Shown here piece by piece: positions 1 to 8,889 of a stretch of 64,000 bases of DNA (positions are counted from its first letter, which is position 1; every line of letters begins with the position of its first letter). This stretch comes from Brachybacterium vulturis (GTDB lineage Bacteria > Actinomycetota > Actinomycetes > Actinomycetales > Dermabacteraceae). Location of the stretch: contig NZ_CP023563.1 in NCBI RefSeq assembly GCF_002407185.1, positions 1,364,001 through 1,428,000 on the forward strand. Direction: 5' to 3'. The notes beneath the pieces were generated by a model, which worked only from the letters and a program-made list of their open reading frames with translations, made no database searches and had not been told where the DNA came from. The position numbers and the translations under genes were made by a program.

Positions 1-132
1 CCCCGGTCGCCCCCGGCACCGACGGAGGTCGAGGGGGTCCCCCGCGCGGAGCATCCGTGCGGCGACCTTCGTCGTCCACCGCCGCGCCCGGAGTCGCTGG
101 TCCGTCGCCGGCCGACGGGGCAATCTCGAACC

Positions 133-1137
133 ATGACCTCCACGACACCTTCCGCAGCCACGGGCATCAGCCTCGAGGTGCGCGGCCTCCGCAAGACGTA
201 CGGGACCCGCGCCGCGGTCGACGATCTCAGTTTCGTCTGCGCCCCCGGGACCGTCACCGGCTTCCTCGGCCCCAACGGTGCCGGCAAGTCCACCACCCTG
301 CGCATCCTCACCGGCCTCGCCCGGGCGGATGAGGGACAGGCGCTCGTGGGCGGGGAGAGCTTCCGCAGCCTCTCCCAGCCGGCCCGCACCATCGGGGTGA
401 TGCTCGATGCCCGGGCCCTGCACAACGGACGCACCGGCCTGGAGACCCTGCGGCTGACGGCCCGCACCGTCGGCATGCCGTCCGCGCGGGCCGACGAGGT
501 GCTGGAGATGGTCGGCCTGCAGGACGCCGGGGGCAAGCGCGTCGGCGGCTACTCCTATGGCATGCGCCAGCGGCTCGGCATCGGTGTCGCACTGATCGGC
601 GACCCCCGGGTGCTGGTGCTGGACGAGCCGGCCAACGGCCTGGACCCCGAGGGGATCCGCTGGATGCGTCGCCTGCTGCGCTCCTTCGCCGATGCCGGGG
701 GCACCGTGCTGCTGTCCAGCCATCAGCTCCGCGAGGTCGAGGCCACCGTGGATCGTCTGGTGGTGATCGCGCAGGGACGTCTGGTCAGCGAAGGAACCCT
801 CGAGCAGCTGACAGCGGGCTCGGGCACGCGGGTCAGCGCGCTCGATGTCGAGGCGCTGAGCGCGGCGCTGGATCGTCACGGCATCGCCTACGAGCGCCGT
901 GCCGAGGAGGAGCTCGAGGTGAGCCTCGCGCCCGAGGACATGGGGCGGCTCGCTCTGCGCGAGCAGCTGGTGCTCACCTCCCTCGGCGCCACCGCGGGCG
1001 GCGGTCTCGAGGACGTGTTCTTCTCCCTCACCGGCCAGGCCGAGACCCCCGCGAACCCCGCCCCGGAGGTGCCGTCCGCCGGAGCCGCCGTCGACGGGAC
1101 CCGGGCCGCCGAGCCCGCCCCGGCCACGAGCCGCTGA
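133..1137 (+). CDS. ABC transporter ATP-binding protein (drug/antibiotic exporter type)
   Basis: Cytoplasmic ATPase of an ABC-2 type exporter, 334 aa. The nucleotide-binding domain covers about residues 10-220, with Walker A GPNGAGKST (near residue 45), the signature region SYGMRQRLG and Walker B VLVLDEPANGLDPEG, followed by the switch histidine in SSHQLRE. The last 35 residues are an Ala/Pro-rich tail with no recognised domain. The permease begins 34 nt downstream, so the two form an exporter pair. The substrate cannot be read from sequence; DrrA/BcrA-like drug or lipid export is the family guess. The ATG at 133 is chosen because the conserved domain starts about 12 residues later. Confidence 0.93.
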   Translation: MTSTTPSAATGISLEVRGLRKTYGTRAAVDDLSFVCAPGTVTGFLGPNGAGKSTTLRILTGLARADEGQALVGGESFRSLSQPARTIGVMLDARALHNGRTGLETLRLTARTVGMPSARADEVLEMVGLQDAGGKRVGGYSYGMRQRLGIGVALIGDPRVLVLDEPANGLDPEGIRWMRRLLRSFADAGGTVLLSSHQLREVEATVDRLVVIAQGRLVSEGTLEQLTAGSGTRVSALDVEALSAALDRHGIAYERRAEEELEVSLAPEDMGRLALREQLVLTSLGATAGGGLEDVFFSLTGQAETPANPAPEVPSAGAAVDGTRAAEPAPATSR

Positions 1138-1171
1138 CCTTCCCGAACCGACCCGCTGGAGGACCTCCATC

Positions 1172-1906
1172 ATGCGACCCGATATCGACCTGCGCAGTTA
1201 CCTCGACACCCGCGGTGCCAGGATCCTGCTGACCCTCTCCGTGCTGGCACTGCTCGCCTTCGCCGCGCTCGGCGGGCTCATCCAGCCCGCCGTGATGCCG
1301 CAGGGCACCGCCGACGTGGAGTTCACCTTCGTGGTGCTGGGCCTGCCGCTGAGCCTGATCATCCCCGTGATCGCGGTGATGATGACCGCGGGGGAGTGGT
1401 CCGACCGCTCCATCCAGAACACCTTCCTGCAGCGCCCCGGACGGCTGGCGGTGCTGGCCTCCAAGGTGCTCGCCGCGACCGTGGTGGTGGCGGTGCTGGT
1501 GGGGGTGGCGATCGGCCTGGCCGCCGCCGCCACCTGGATCGGCGGCGAGCTGATGGGGGAGGGGGCCGTGTTCTCCTCCTTCGAGAGCCTGCTGGCCACC
1601 CAGCTGCCGGTGCTGGCTGCGACGCTGCTGTTCTCCCTGGCCATGGGCCTCCTCCTGCAGTCCACGGTGATCTCTCTGGTCATCGCGATCGGTCTGCCCT
1701 TCGTGATCAGCACCGCCGGCGTGCTCACCATGACCTTCGGGTCCGAGCTGATCAGCGACATCGTGCGGGCGGTGGACCTGACCGCGGCGGCCACCGCGCT
1801 GGGGACCGGGACCGCGGGGGCCTTCGAACTGCTGCCGCTGGCCCTGCTGGTGCTCCTCCCCGCCGCCTGGGGGATCCGTCGCTGGTCGCTGCGCGAAGTC
1901 GGCTGA
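1172..1906 (+). CDS. ABC-2 type exporter permease
   Basis: Integral membrane partner of the ATPase just upstream, 244 aa. About six hydrophobic segments are visible: two near residues 20-75, one at about 100-125, two at about 145-200 and one at the C-terminus. The conserved early loop (AGEWSDRSIQNTFLQRPGR) is typical of ABC-2 permeases. GGAGG lies about 10 nt before the ATG. It most likely pairs with itself and two copies of the ATPase. A strong run of Ala/Leu/Val makes homology-free substrate prediction impossible. Confidence 0.88.
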   Translation: MRPDIDLRSYLDTRGARILLTLSVLALLAFAALGGLIQPAVMPQGTADVEFTFVVLGLPLSLIIPVIAVMMTAGEWSDRSIQNTFLQRPGRLAVLASKVLAATVVVAVLVGVAIGLAAAATWIGGELMGEGAVFSSFESLLATQLPVLAATLLFSLAMGLLLQSTVISLVIAIGLPFVISTAGVLTMTFGSELISDIVRAVDLTAAATALGTGTAGAFELLPLALLVLLPAAWGIRRWSLREVG

Positions 1907-2003
1907 CCATCCCGGGACCGGGGGCGGGGCGGGGGCCTAAGATGGCCGGGCCCGTGCTCCGCCCCCCGGTCACGGCCCCGAACGCCCTGACAAGGATCTC
2001 CGC

Positions 2004-3632
2004 ATGGCCCATGCCGCCCGCGCCCGCCGCCCGCTGTCCCGTCTCGCCGCCGGCGCCGCCACGGCGGTCCTGCTCCTGGCCGGATGCACCGGCGCCGACC
2101 CCGCCCCGGAGGGCGGCGAGCCGGCGGGCCCCGATGCCTCCGCCACCGCCGCGCCCTCCCCCGAGGGGCCCGTGCTCGAGGAGACCGGCACCTCCGCCGC
2201 GATGGGCCTGGACACCGACCCCGCCGCAGACCCCGCCTACGCGGAGTACTTTGGGCAGGAGATCGACTGGGGCGCCTGCGACGGGGTGGAGGGGGAAGAG
2301 CTCGAGTGCGGCACCGTGACCGTCCCGCTGGTCTGGAACGATCCCGCGGCCGGTGACATCGAGATCGCCGTGGGGCGCCTGCCCGCCGCCGGAGAACGGA
2401 TCGGCTCCCTGGTCACCAACCCCGGCGGCCCGGGCGGTTCCGGGGTGAACTTCCTCGAGAGCGCACCGTTCATGATCTCGGCCGACGTCCGCGCCGCCTA
2501 TGACGTGGTCGGCTTCGATCCGCGGGGCGTCAACCGCTCCGCCGGGATCGAGTGCCTGAGCGATGAGGAGACCGACGAGTACCTCGCCGCCACCGCCGAA
2601 CCCGGCTCCGCCGAGGCCGCGCAGCTCTCCGAGGAGTGGGGCGCCCGGATCGCCGAGGCCTGCGAGGCGCACGCCGGGGAGGTGCTGCCCTACCTGGACA
2701 CCTACTCCGCCGCCCGCGACATGGATGTGCTCCGGGCCGCGCTCGGCTCCGAGCAGCTGGACTACCTCGGCTACTCCTACGGCACCTACCTCGGGGCCAG
2801 CTATGCCGAGCTCTATCCGGACCGGGTGGGCCGTTTCGTGCTCGACGGTGCGATGGACCCCTCGCTCTCCATGAACGAGATCGCCGCCGGGCAGGCGGAG
2901 GGCTTCGAGCACGCGATCGAGGCGTTCCTCGCCGACTGCCTCGAACGGGACGCGGCCTGTCCGTTCACCGGCACCGAGGCGGAGGCGAAGCAGCAGCTGA
3001 CCGCCTTCTTCTCCTCCCTCGACGAGTCCCCGCTGGACACCGGCGATCCCGAGCGTCCCCTCACCGGTGCGATGGCCCGCTCGGCGGTGATCACCCTGCT
3101 GTACGAGGACGGGCTGTGGCAGTTCGGACGCGAGGCCCTGACCGATGCGCTGCAGGGCGACGGCGCCCAGCTGCTGAACATCGCCGACCTCTCCTCGGAG
3201 CGTGAGCCCGACGGCACCTACCGCACCAACGCCATGTTCGCGATCACGGCCGTGAACTGCCTGGACCACCCCGGGGTGGCCGACGACGCCTGGGTGCAGA
3301 AGGAGGCGGAGCGGCTGGCGGAGGAGTTCCCGACCTTCGGTGCGATGCTGGGAGGGGGCGGCTGCACGCACTGGCCGGTGCCGCCGCTGCGGGAGCCCGC
3401 CCCGATCTCCGCCGAGGGGGCCGGCCCGATCGTGGTCATCGGCACCACCGGTGATCCGGCCACTCCCTACGCCTGGGCCGAGAACCTCTCCGCGCAGCTG
3501 GACGAGGCGGTGCTGCTCACCTTCGAGGGCAACGGCCACACCGCCTACGGCCGCTCCGGCGGCTGCATCGAGGAACCGGTCGATGCGTACCTGCTCGAGG
3601 GCACGGTGCCGGAGGACGGGCTGACCTGCTGA
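2004..3632 (+). CDS. secreted lipoprotein alpha/beta-hydrolase, tripeptidyl aminopeptidase type
   Basis: 542-aa alpha/beta-hydrolase of the SAP/TAP peptidase group, which cleaves short peptides from N-termini outside the cell. The N-terminus is a lipoprotein signal: basic residues, a hydrophobic core and the lipobox LLAGC near residue 28, so it is probably anchored to the outer face of the membrane. The nucleophile elbow is GYSYGT and the oxyanion region is NPGGPGGSG. The C-terminal TAP-like domain holds the catalytic Asp (GTTGDPATPY) and His (GNGHTAYG). A -10-like TAAGAT lies at 1936-1941, so it is probably transcribed separately from the ABC genes. Confidence 0.9.
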   Translation: MAHAARARRPLSRLAAGAATAVLLLAGCTGADPAPEGGEPAGPDASATAAPSPEGPVLEETGTSAAMGLDTDPAADPAYAEYFGQEIDWGACDGVEGEELECGTVTVPLVWNDPAAGDIEIAVGRLPAAGERIGSLVTNPGGPGGSGVNFLESAPFMISADVRAAYDVVGFDPRGVNRSAGIECLSDEETDEYLAATAEPGSAEAAQLSEEWGARIAEACEAHAGEVLPYLDTYSAARDMDVLRAALGSEQLDYLGYSYGTYLGASYAELYPDRVGRFVLDGAMDPSLSMNEIAAGQAEGFEHAIEAFLADCLERDAACPFTGTEAEAKQQLTAFFSSLDESPLDTGDPERPLTGAMARSAVITLLYEDGLWQFGREALTDALQGDGAQLLNIADLSSEREPDGTYRTNAMFAITAVNCLDHPGVADDAWVQKEAERLAEEFPTFGAMLGGGGCTHWPVPPLREPAPISAEGAGPIVVIGTTGDPATPYAWAENLSAQLDEAVLLTFEGNGHTAYGRSGGCIEEPVDAYLLEGTVPEDGLTC

Positions 3633-3656
3633 GCAGCAGGACTGCTCCCCCGGCAT

Positions 3657-3700
3657 GCGCCGACGGGGCGCGGAGGGAGACCTCCGCGCCCCGTCGGCGC
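3657..3700. terminator. bidirectional terminator hairpin
   Basis: A perfect 20-bp inverted repeat with a GAGA loop, sitting between two convergent genes. It has no clear U-tract, as is common in high-GC actinobacteria. Confidence 0.8.
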
Positions 3701-3723
3701 GTCCGGGATGCTCGCGGGGAGCC

Positions 3724-4776
3724 TCAGCTGACGACCATGTCGAATACGTGGATCGAGGAGTTCGCCGGCAGCACCACGAAGTCGATCGTCCTGGCGGGAT
3801 CCACCTCGATCGCCGTCGCGAAGACGCTGTAGGTGCCGTTCTCGTTCCCGTAGCCGTCGGGCCGGTTGCGGCCCTTGGACGCGGCGACGACTTCGGCGTC
3901 GGGGTTCGCGCCGGTCCCGGTCCAGTTCGGCACTCCGAGGGTGCCCTCGGAGCTCGTGCCGTCGGTGTAGAAGACTCTCACGGTGCCGGTCGCGTTCAAC
4001 CCCGAGCCCGAGGTGAGGAAGGCGATCCGGCTCCCTGCAGTCCCGACGTCGATGGCCTGCCCGGAGGCGGCGACGTTGTCGACCTGGTCGGCGGCGACGT
4101 CGGGCCAGGTGAACTCGGCCCCCGCACCCTCGAGGACGGCGCCGGGGGTCACCCCGACGGCTTCGAGGGCCTCGGCGGAGAACGAGTTGCCGTATCCGTC
4201 GAAGTCGCCGTCGGCACGGGTCTCCAGGGTGGTGACGCCGACGTTGTTGCGGGCCTCGGCGATCGAGCCGACGGGCTGGCCGGAGGTCAGCATGAGCTCC
4301 TGGGACGCCGTGTCGAGGCGATCACCGCCGTGATAGGCGATGGTGGCGGTGAAGGGGTACATGCGGAACCCCTCGCGGAGGGTGGGGACGCGCACGTCGA
4401 AGACCGCACGGGCGCTCTCGTCGGCACCGATCCGTCGGACGTCGATCGACTCCGGGCCGACGGTCCACCCGGCCGGTCCCCGCAGCGAGACGTTCGTGCG
4501 GAGCATCGGCCGCCGGGACGAGTTGGTGACGGTGACGGTGACCGTCTGGATGGTGTCCTGCTGCGTGAGGTCGACCGAGGAGATCTGCACGGTGGTCTGC
4601 GGGGCGGTCGTCGCGGCCAGGGCGTTCCCGGCGGCGGCGAGGGAGACCAGCAGGGCGAGCACGATCCCCACCAGGGCACGGGCGGCCACCGGTGGGTGTC
4701 GTGGCGCGGCCTCGAGATCCGGGACGGCGAGCGGGCTCTCCGAGCTCGTGCGGTGCGGTGCGGCAGTGGGGTTCAC
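3724..4776 (-). CDS. secreted NEW3-domain protein
   Basis: 350-aa exported protein of unknown activity. A hydrophobic segment with an AxA-like site (GNALAA) at about residues 35-55 looks like a signal peptide. About residues 60-150 form a beta-sandwich of the NEW3/alpha-galactosidase-associated type (VTVTVTNSSRRP, LRGPAGW). The remaining 200 residues resemble the beta-rich accessory region found after NEW3 in glycoside hydrolases (FDGYGNSFSAEAL, VFDMVVS end). The start is a GTG at 4776 behind AGAAGGAG. It overlaps the GH109 stop by 4 nt (GTGA), so translation is coupled. It probably acts with that enzyme at the cell surface, perhaps as a carbohydrate-binding partner; this role is inferred. 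Confidence 0.75.
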   Translation of the reverse strand: MNPTAAPHRTSSESPLAVPDLEAAPRHPPVAARALVGIVLALLVSLAAAGNALAATTAPQTTVQISSVDLTQQDTIQTVTVTVTNSSRRPMLRTNVSLRGPAGWTVGPESIDVRRIGADESARAVFDVRVPTLREGFRMYPFTATIAYHGGDRLDTASQELMLTSGQPVGSIAEARNNVGVTTLETRADGDFDGYGNSFSAEALEAVGVTPGAVLEGAGAEFTWPDVAADQVDNVAASGQAIDVGTAGSRIAFLTSGSGLNATGTVRVFYTDGTSSEGTLGVPNWTGTGANPDAEVVAASKGRNRPDGYGNENGTYSVFATAIEVDPARTIDFVVLPANSSIHVFDMVVS

Positions 4777-6197
4777 GGCATCTCCTTCTCGCGGGAATCC
4801 ATTCCCTGACGGACCTCGGACCAGCGTCCGCGGGTGAAATCGGGCATCTCGAGCACGGCGCCGCCCTGGTTGATCGAGTCCTCGCTGAGCGGCACCGGGG
4901 CGCACCAGGTCGCGGAGTCGTACACGTCGATGTCCGGGACGAGGCCGAGGCGGATGCACTGCACGAAGCGCCACTGCAGCAGGTAGTCGATGCCGCCGTG
5001 GCCGCCGTTCTGCTCGGCATCGTCACCGACGTTGCGCCACAGCCAGTGGTCGAACTCCTCGCGATAGCTGTCGAAGGACCGCCAGGCGTGGTCACCGTGC
5101 TCGGGCTCGGTGTAGATCCGGGCCCCGGACGTCCCGACCGGCACATAGTCCTCGAACATGCCGCGGGTGCCGGCGATCGAGTTGATCCTGCTGTACGGGC
5201 GGGGCGAGGAGACGTCGTGCTCGGTGCGGATCACGCGGCCCCGCTCGGTGTCGTGCAGGCAGGTGATCAGGTCGCCCTTGATGTAGGTGTCCTCCCAGGA
5301 GGGATGGTCCGCGGGCATGAACCGCTCGCGGTAGTCGGCGAGCGCCCGGGATGCGGTGGCGGTCGCCCGGATGGTGGTGATGCGATCGCCGCGGTTGATG
5401 TCCATGGCATTGGCGACCGGACCGAGGCCGTGCATCGCGTAGAAGGACCGGTTGTGGGTGGTGTGCCAGGTGCGCCGCCAGTGATCGGTGTAGTAGTCCT
5501 CGTTGAACATCAGCGCACGCAGGTCGTGCAGGTAGCCGCCGTGCCCGTTCGTCAAGTCGCCGAACAGTCCGGCGTGGGCGGCGCGCATCATCGCGAGCTC
5601 GTTGCGGCCGTAGCAGGTGTTCTCGGAGAGGGAGAGGTGCTTGCCGGTCTTCTCGCTGGTGGCCACCAGGTCCCAGAGCTCATCGATCTCGCAGGCCACC
5701 GGGAGCTCGACCACGGCGTTGGCCCCGGCCTCGAGGGAGGCCTTGCCGTGGGCGTAGTGGAACTCCCAGGGCGTCGCGACGTACACGAGGTCCAGCTCGA
5801 CGGTATCGAGCATCTCCTGGAAGGAGGTGTCGGCGCCGCCGAACTCGAGCGGGCGGGGATGCCCGATCTCCTCCAGGGAGTCGGCGGTGCGGGTGGCACG
5901 GTCGGCGCGGATGTCGCACACCGCGTCCACCGAGGTGCCCGGCACGGCGGCCCAGCCCGCGGCCATGGTGCTGCCGCGGGCACCGAGCCCGATCAGACCG
6001 ATGCGCACGGTGTCGCGCTGGTCGTAGGGGGTCCCGATCATCGAGGCCTCGCCGCGCAGGGGTGCGTCGGCGGGCTTCTTCGCAGGCAATGGGGCGGCAC
6101 CGGCGGCGGAGGTGGTCATGGCGCCGAGGGCTCCGACGCCGGAGAGTCCGGCACCGGTGAGGAGGGTTCGTCGGGAGGGGAGAGGGGGTAGGGGCAT
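4773..6197 (-). CDS. Tat-exported Gfo/Idh/MocA-fold glycosidase, GH109 type
   Basis: 474 aa. The N-terminus is a twin-arginine signal (SRRTLLTGAGLSGVGALGAM). A Rossmann NAD-binding motif follows near residue 60 (GLIGLGARGS), then the GH109 hallmarks GGYLHDLR and NEDYYTDHWRRTWHT. Known GH109 enzymes remove alpha-N-acetylgalactosamine by an NAD-dependent oxidation-elimination route, and Tat export fits carriage of a folded, cofactor-loaded enzyme. The ATG at 6197 follows GAGGTGATCC. The NEW3-domain gene starts within its stop codon. Exact sugar specificity is not shown by sequence. Confidence 0.88.
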   Translation of the reverse strand: MPLPPLPSRRTLLTGAGLSGVGALGAMTTSAAGAAPLPAKKPADAPLRGEASMIGTPYDQRDTVRIGLIGLGARGSTMAAGWAAVPGTSVDAVCDIRADRATRTADSLEEIGHPRPLEFGGADTSFQEMLDTVELDLVYVATPWEFHYAHGKASLEAGANAVVELPVACEIDELWDLVATSEKTGKHLSLSENTCYGRNELAMMRAAHAGLFGDLTNGHGGYLHDLRALMFNEDYYTDHWRRTWHTTHNRSFYAMHGLGPVANAMDINRGDRITTIRATATASRALADYRERFMPADHPSWEDTYIKGDLITCLHDTERGRVIRTEHDVSSPRPYSRINSIAGTRGMFEDYVPVGTSGARIYTEPEHGDHAWRSFDSYREEFDHWLWRNVGDDAEQNGGHGGIDYLLQWRFVQCIRLGLVPDIDVYDSATWCAPVPLSEDSINQGGAVLEMPDFTRGRWSEVRQGMDSREKEMP

Positions 6198-6402
6198 GCA
6201 GGATCACCTCGTGGTGTGCGGGTCAGCCTCGCGTCGACCTCGACACGAGAGGTCTCCTGATCTGGACGACTTCTGACCAGAAGTGTGAGGAGCCTCTCAT
6301 CTCGAAGAGTGAGTGTCAAAGGTTTTACATGCCTCGACGAGGGTCTGTGGTCGTCCGAGCGCTCCCCGGGACGGGGCGTGACAGGGATCGCGCCGTACGC
6401 TT

Positions 6403-6431
6403 TTGCGCTCGGCCGCGTGTGCCCCGTAGAG
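6403..6431 (+). promoter_or_regulatory. sigma-70-type promoter of tRNA-Thr
   Basis: TTGCGC and TAGAGT are separated by 17 nt and end 31 nt before the tRNA. Confidence 0.55.
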
Positions 6432-6462
6432 TGATCCGGTCCGCCGCGTGACCGGTGGACAT

Positions 6463-6535
6463 GCCGCCTTAGCTCAGTCGGTAGAGCGATTCACTCGTAA
6501 TGAATAGGTCATCGGTTCGATTCCGATAGGCGGCT
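6463..6535 (+). tRNA. tRNA-Thr (CGT)
   Basis: A 73-nt cloverleaf with acceptor stem GCCGCCT/AGGCGGC, D-arm AGCTCAGTCGGTAGAGC, and anticodon stem ATTCA/TGAAT with loop CTCGTAA (anticodon CGT). The T-arm contains GGTTCGATTCC. CCA is not encoded. Confidence 0.96.
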
Positions 6536-6549
6536 CCGTGCGCGACGTA

Positions 6550-6584
6550 GGGCCCCGCACCTGTGAGACACAGGAGCGGGGCCC
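6550..6584. terminator. terminator after tRNA-Thr
   Basis: A 9-bp stem (GGGCCCCGC/GCGGGGCCC) continues above an A-A mismatch as CCTGTG/CACAGG. It lies between the tRNA and a convergent SDR gene and can serve both. Confidence 0.8.
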
Positions 6585-6607
6585 TCGTGCTGTGCAGGCC
6601 CCGCTGC

Positions 6608-7333
6608 TCAGGTGGCGGGCTTCGCGGGGCTGATCACCAGCTCGTCGATGACGACGTGCGGTGGGCTGGTCAGCACGAACGACACTGCCCGGCCGATGTC
6701 CTCGGCGGTGAGCATGACCGCCCGATCCGCGGCACCCGGCACTCGGGGCCGCTGATCCAGGAAGTCGCTGTCCACGTCCCCGGGGCAGAGGTGACAGGCC
6801 CGGATGCCGTGCCGGTTCTCCTGCGCGTTCAGCGTCGCCGCCAGCGGGCCGAGCGCCGTCTTCGAGGCGCTGTAGGCCGTGCCGGCATCCGGCGAGAAGC
6901 GCCAGGCCGCGTACGAGGAGATGAGCACGATCGTGCCGGCACCGCGCTCGCGCATGCCGGGCAGGACGGCATCGATGACGGAGACCGGCCCTAGCAGGTT
7001 GGTCTCGGTGATCGCGGTGAACTCCTCGAGCTCCTGGTCCCGCCAGGAGCGGCGGGGTGCGTTCAGGCCCGCGGACAGCACCAGCGCCTCGATCCCGCCG
7101 AGCTCCTGCTCGATCCTGGTGGCTGCCGTGCGCACCGCGGCCCGGTCCGTGACATCCAGCGGCACCACGAGTGCGGTGCCGCCGGCGGCCCGGATCTCCG
7201 CGGCCACCTGCTCGAGCTGCGGTGACCGCCGGCCGGAGAGTGCGATCGGCCGGCCGTCCTGAGCCGCGGCCAGCGCCGAGGCCCTGCCCATGCCCGATCC
7301 CGCGCCGGTCACCCACACGGTGCGTGTCTCCAT
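6608..7333 (-). CDS. SDR family oxidoreductase
   Basis: 241-aa classical short-chain dehydrogenase. The cofactor motif TGAGSGMG lies near residue 8, the region LSAGLN replaces the usual NNAG, and the active-site Tyr-Lys pair is YSASK near residue 150, with the catalytic serine in LISSYA just before. The ATG at 7333 is preferred over upstream in-frame starts because AAGGAGG sits directly before it. Substrate unknown. It is transcribed divergently from another SDR gene 134 bp away, so the two may share a control region. Confidence 0.85.
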   Translation of the reverse strand: METRTVWVTGAGSGMGRASALAAAQDGRPIALSGRRSPQLEQVAAEIRAAGGTALVVPLDVTDRAAVRTAATRIEQELGGIEALVLSAGLNAPRRSWRDQELEEFTAITETNLLGPVSVIDAVLPGMRERGAGTIVLISSYAAWRFSPDAGTAYSASKTALGPLAATLNAQENRHGIRACHLCPGDVDSDFLDQRPRVPGAADRAVMLTAEDIGRAVSFVLTSPPHVVIDELVISPAKPAT

Positions 7334-7467
7334 CGCTGCCTCCTTCTGCTGCCTTGACCCCGTCCCGCGCGGGAGCGAGGCTGAGGGCAGGTGTCCCTGG
7401 CCCCGTTGCCGGGTCCTGTCCAGCGTAGAGCGCACCCGTGCTGCCGCGCCCTGATCGAAGGAGAACC

Positions 7468-8238
7468 ATGCAGATCGATCTGTCCGGGCGCGTCGTGCTC
7501 GTCACCGGTGCCGGCCGGGGCATCGGCCGCACCATCGCGCAGACCTTCCACCGCGAGGGCGCCCGGGTGGTCGCACTCGACCGTGATGCCGGTGCGCTCG
7601 CCGCACTGCGCGAGGAGTCCCTCGCCGACCTGGTGCTGGAGTGCGACATCACCGATCCCGTCCAGGTGCGGGAGGCGATCGCGAGGGTCGATGAGCAGTT
7701 CGGGCGGCTCGACGTGCTGATCAACAATGCCGGGATCAACGCCGAGGGTCCGCTGGAGAGCTTCGATCCCGCGCTGTGGGACCAGGTCTTCGCGGTCAAC
7801 GTGCGCGGGGTGCTGAACACCTGCCAGGCCGTGATCCCGCTGATGAAGAGGCAGCGCGGGGGACGGATCATCAACGCGGCGTCGTTCGCGGCGATCATCC
7901 CCAGCGTGGACGCCGCCGCCTACGGCGCCTCGAAGGCCGCGGTGGTGCAGATGACCCGGGTGCTGGCGAGCGAGCTCGGCCCCTGGGGGATCACGGTCAA
8001 CGCCTACGCCCCCGGCATGATCCCCACGGCGATGAACGGCTTCTCGGCGCTCGAGGACGCGGCGGCGTCCGCGAAGCTCGATCAGCTGAGCATCCGGCGG
8101 TGGGGGCTGCCCGAGGATGTGGCGAACCTCTGCCTGTTCCTGGCCGGGGATCTCTCCGGCTACATCACGGGCGCGCTGCTGGACGTCAGCGGTGGGAAGT
8201 TCGCCACCCAGGACCCGGGGGCGGCGGCTCGGGGCTGA
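7468..8238 (+). CDS. SDR family NAD(P)-dependent oxidoreductase
   Basis: 256-aa classical SDR. It has TGAGRGIG near residue 12, NNAGIN near residue 87 and the YGASK active site near residue 153, and ends with the usual GALLDVSGG region. A full set of fold markers makes it a conventional enzyme. The ATG at 7468 follows GAAGGAGA. The head-to-head layout with the SDR gene on the other strand suggests joint control; substrate unknown. Confidence 0.87.
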   Translation: MQIDLSGRVVLVTGAGRGIGRTIAQTFHREGARVVALDRDAGALAALREESLADLVLECDITDPVQVREAIARVDEQFGRLDVLINNAGINAEGPLESFDPALWDQVFAVNVRGVLNTCQAVIPLMKRQRGGRIINAASFAAIIPSVDAAAYGASKAAVVQMTRVLASELGPWGITVNAYAPGMIPTAMNGFSALEDAAASAKLDQLSIRRWGLPEDVANLCLFLAGDLSGYITGALLDVSGGKFATQDPGAAARG

Positions 8239-8245
8239 GCGCGAC

Positions 8246-8260
8246 CGGCGGTGACCGCCG
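8246..8260 (+). terminator. short hairpin after SDR gene
   Basis: CGGCGG/CCGCCG stem with a TGA loop, 8 nt after the SDR stop and before the furA promoter. It is short, so termination strength is uncertain. Confidence 0.4.
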
Positions 8261-8298
8261 CGGGACGACCCCCTTCTCGTCTGGGCCATGACGTTTTT

Positions 8299-8327
8299 TT
8301 GAGTCTGTCCAGAAAGCGGGGTACGCT
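8299..8327 (+). promoter_or_regulatory. furA promoter with FurA-box-like sequence
   Basis: TTGAGT (-35) and TACGCT (-10) are 17 nt apart, and the ATG lies 6 nt after the -10, which predicts a leaderless mRNA. The spacer TCCAGAAAGCGG resembles the FurA box of mycobacterial furA-katG promoters (TTGACT...TCCAGAAA), so FurA autorepression is likely. Confidence 0.6.
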
Positions 8328-8333
8328 GAGCCC

Positions 8334-8795
8334 ATGACGACCATCGACCACACCTCCGCCCTCCGGGGCGCGGGGCTGCGCGTGACCGCTCCGCGGCTCG
8401 CGACGCTGTCGGCGGTCGAGGCGCATCCGCATGCTGATGCGGAGACCATCGCCCATGACGTCCGCGAGCGCCTGGGGACCGTGTCCCGCCAGGCGGTCTA
8501 CGACGTCCTCAACGCCCTCTCCGACGCGGAGCTGCTGCGCCGGGTCGCGGTGGGCGGGCGCAGCATGCAGTACGAGCTCCACCGTCACGACAACCATCAC
8601 CATCTGGTCTGTCGCGAGTGCGGTCGGCTCGAGGATGTCGCCTGTGCGGTGGGCGAGGCGCCCTGCCTGGTCCCGCACGACGATCTGGGCTTCGACGTCG
8701 AGATCGCGGACGTCGTCTACCGCGGCGTCTGCTCGGACTGCCGAGCGGCGAAGGCCGTCCGCACGGCGGGGCGCCCGGCGCCCGGCACCCCCTGA
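8334..8795 (+). CDS. furA: Fur-family peroxide-responsive repressor (FurA/CatR type)
   Basis: 153-aa metal-dependent repressor. The N-terminal winged helix covers about residues 10-80 ([28 protein letters not shown]). The HHxx metal region is [12 protein letters not shown] near residue 85, and a second Cys pair CSDC lies near residue 135, giving the two CxxC structural zinc motifs. Its place directly before a catalase gene matches the furA-katG and furS-catC layouts, in which peroxide releases repression of both genes. Its own promoter carries a FurA-box-like spacer and seems to give leaderless mRNA. Confidence 0.9.
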   Translation: MTTIDHTSALRGAGLRVTAPRLATLSAVEAHPHADAETIAHDVRERLGTVSRQAVYDVLNALSDAELLRRVAVGGRSMQYELHRHDNHHHLVCRECGRLEDVACAVGEAPCLVPHDDLGFDVEIADVVYRGVCSDCRAAKAVRTAGRPAPGTP

Positions 8796-8800
8796 CCCCT

Positions 8801-8829
8801 GCCGGAGGCTGCGGAGCCCCGCCTCCGGC
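8801..8829 (+). terminator. hairpin between furA and katA
   Basis: GCCGGAGGC/GCCTCCGGC with an 11-nt loop just after the furA stop. It may end or weaken read-through into katA. Confidence 0.5.
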
Positions 8830-8889
8830 ACCACTATCGAGACTTTTCCTTACGCCTTGTCAGAATCCCTCACCACACAGGAGATGCAG

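Noticed and set aside
1752..3656. A 634-codon open frame on the minus strand
   Set aside because: It is antisense to the well-supported lipoprotein peptidase and permease, and its peptide is an Arg/Gly/Val-rich shadow typical of high-GC DNA.
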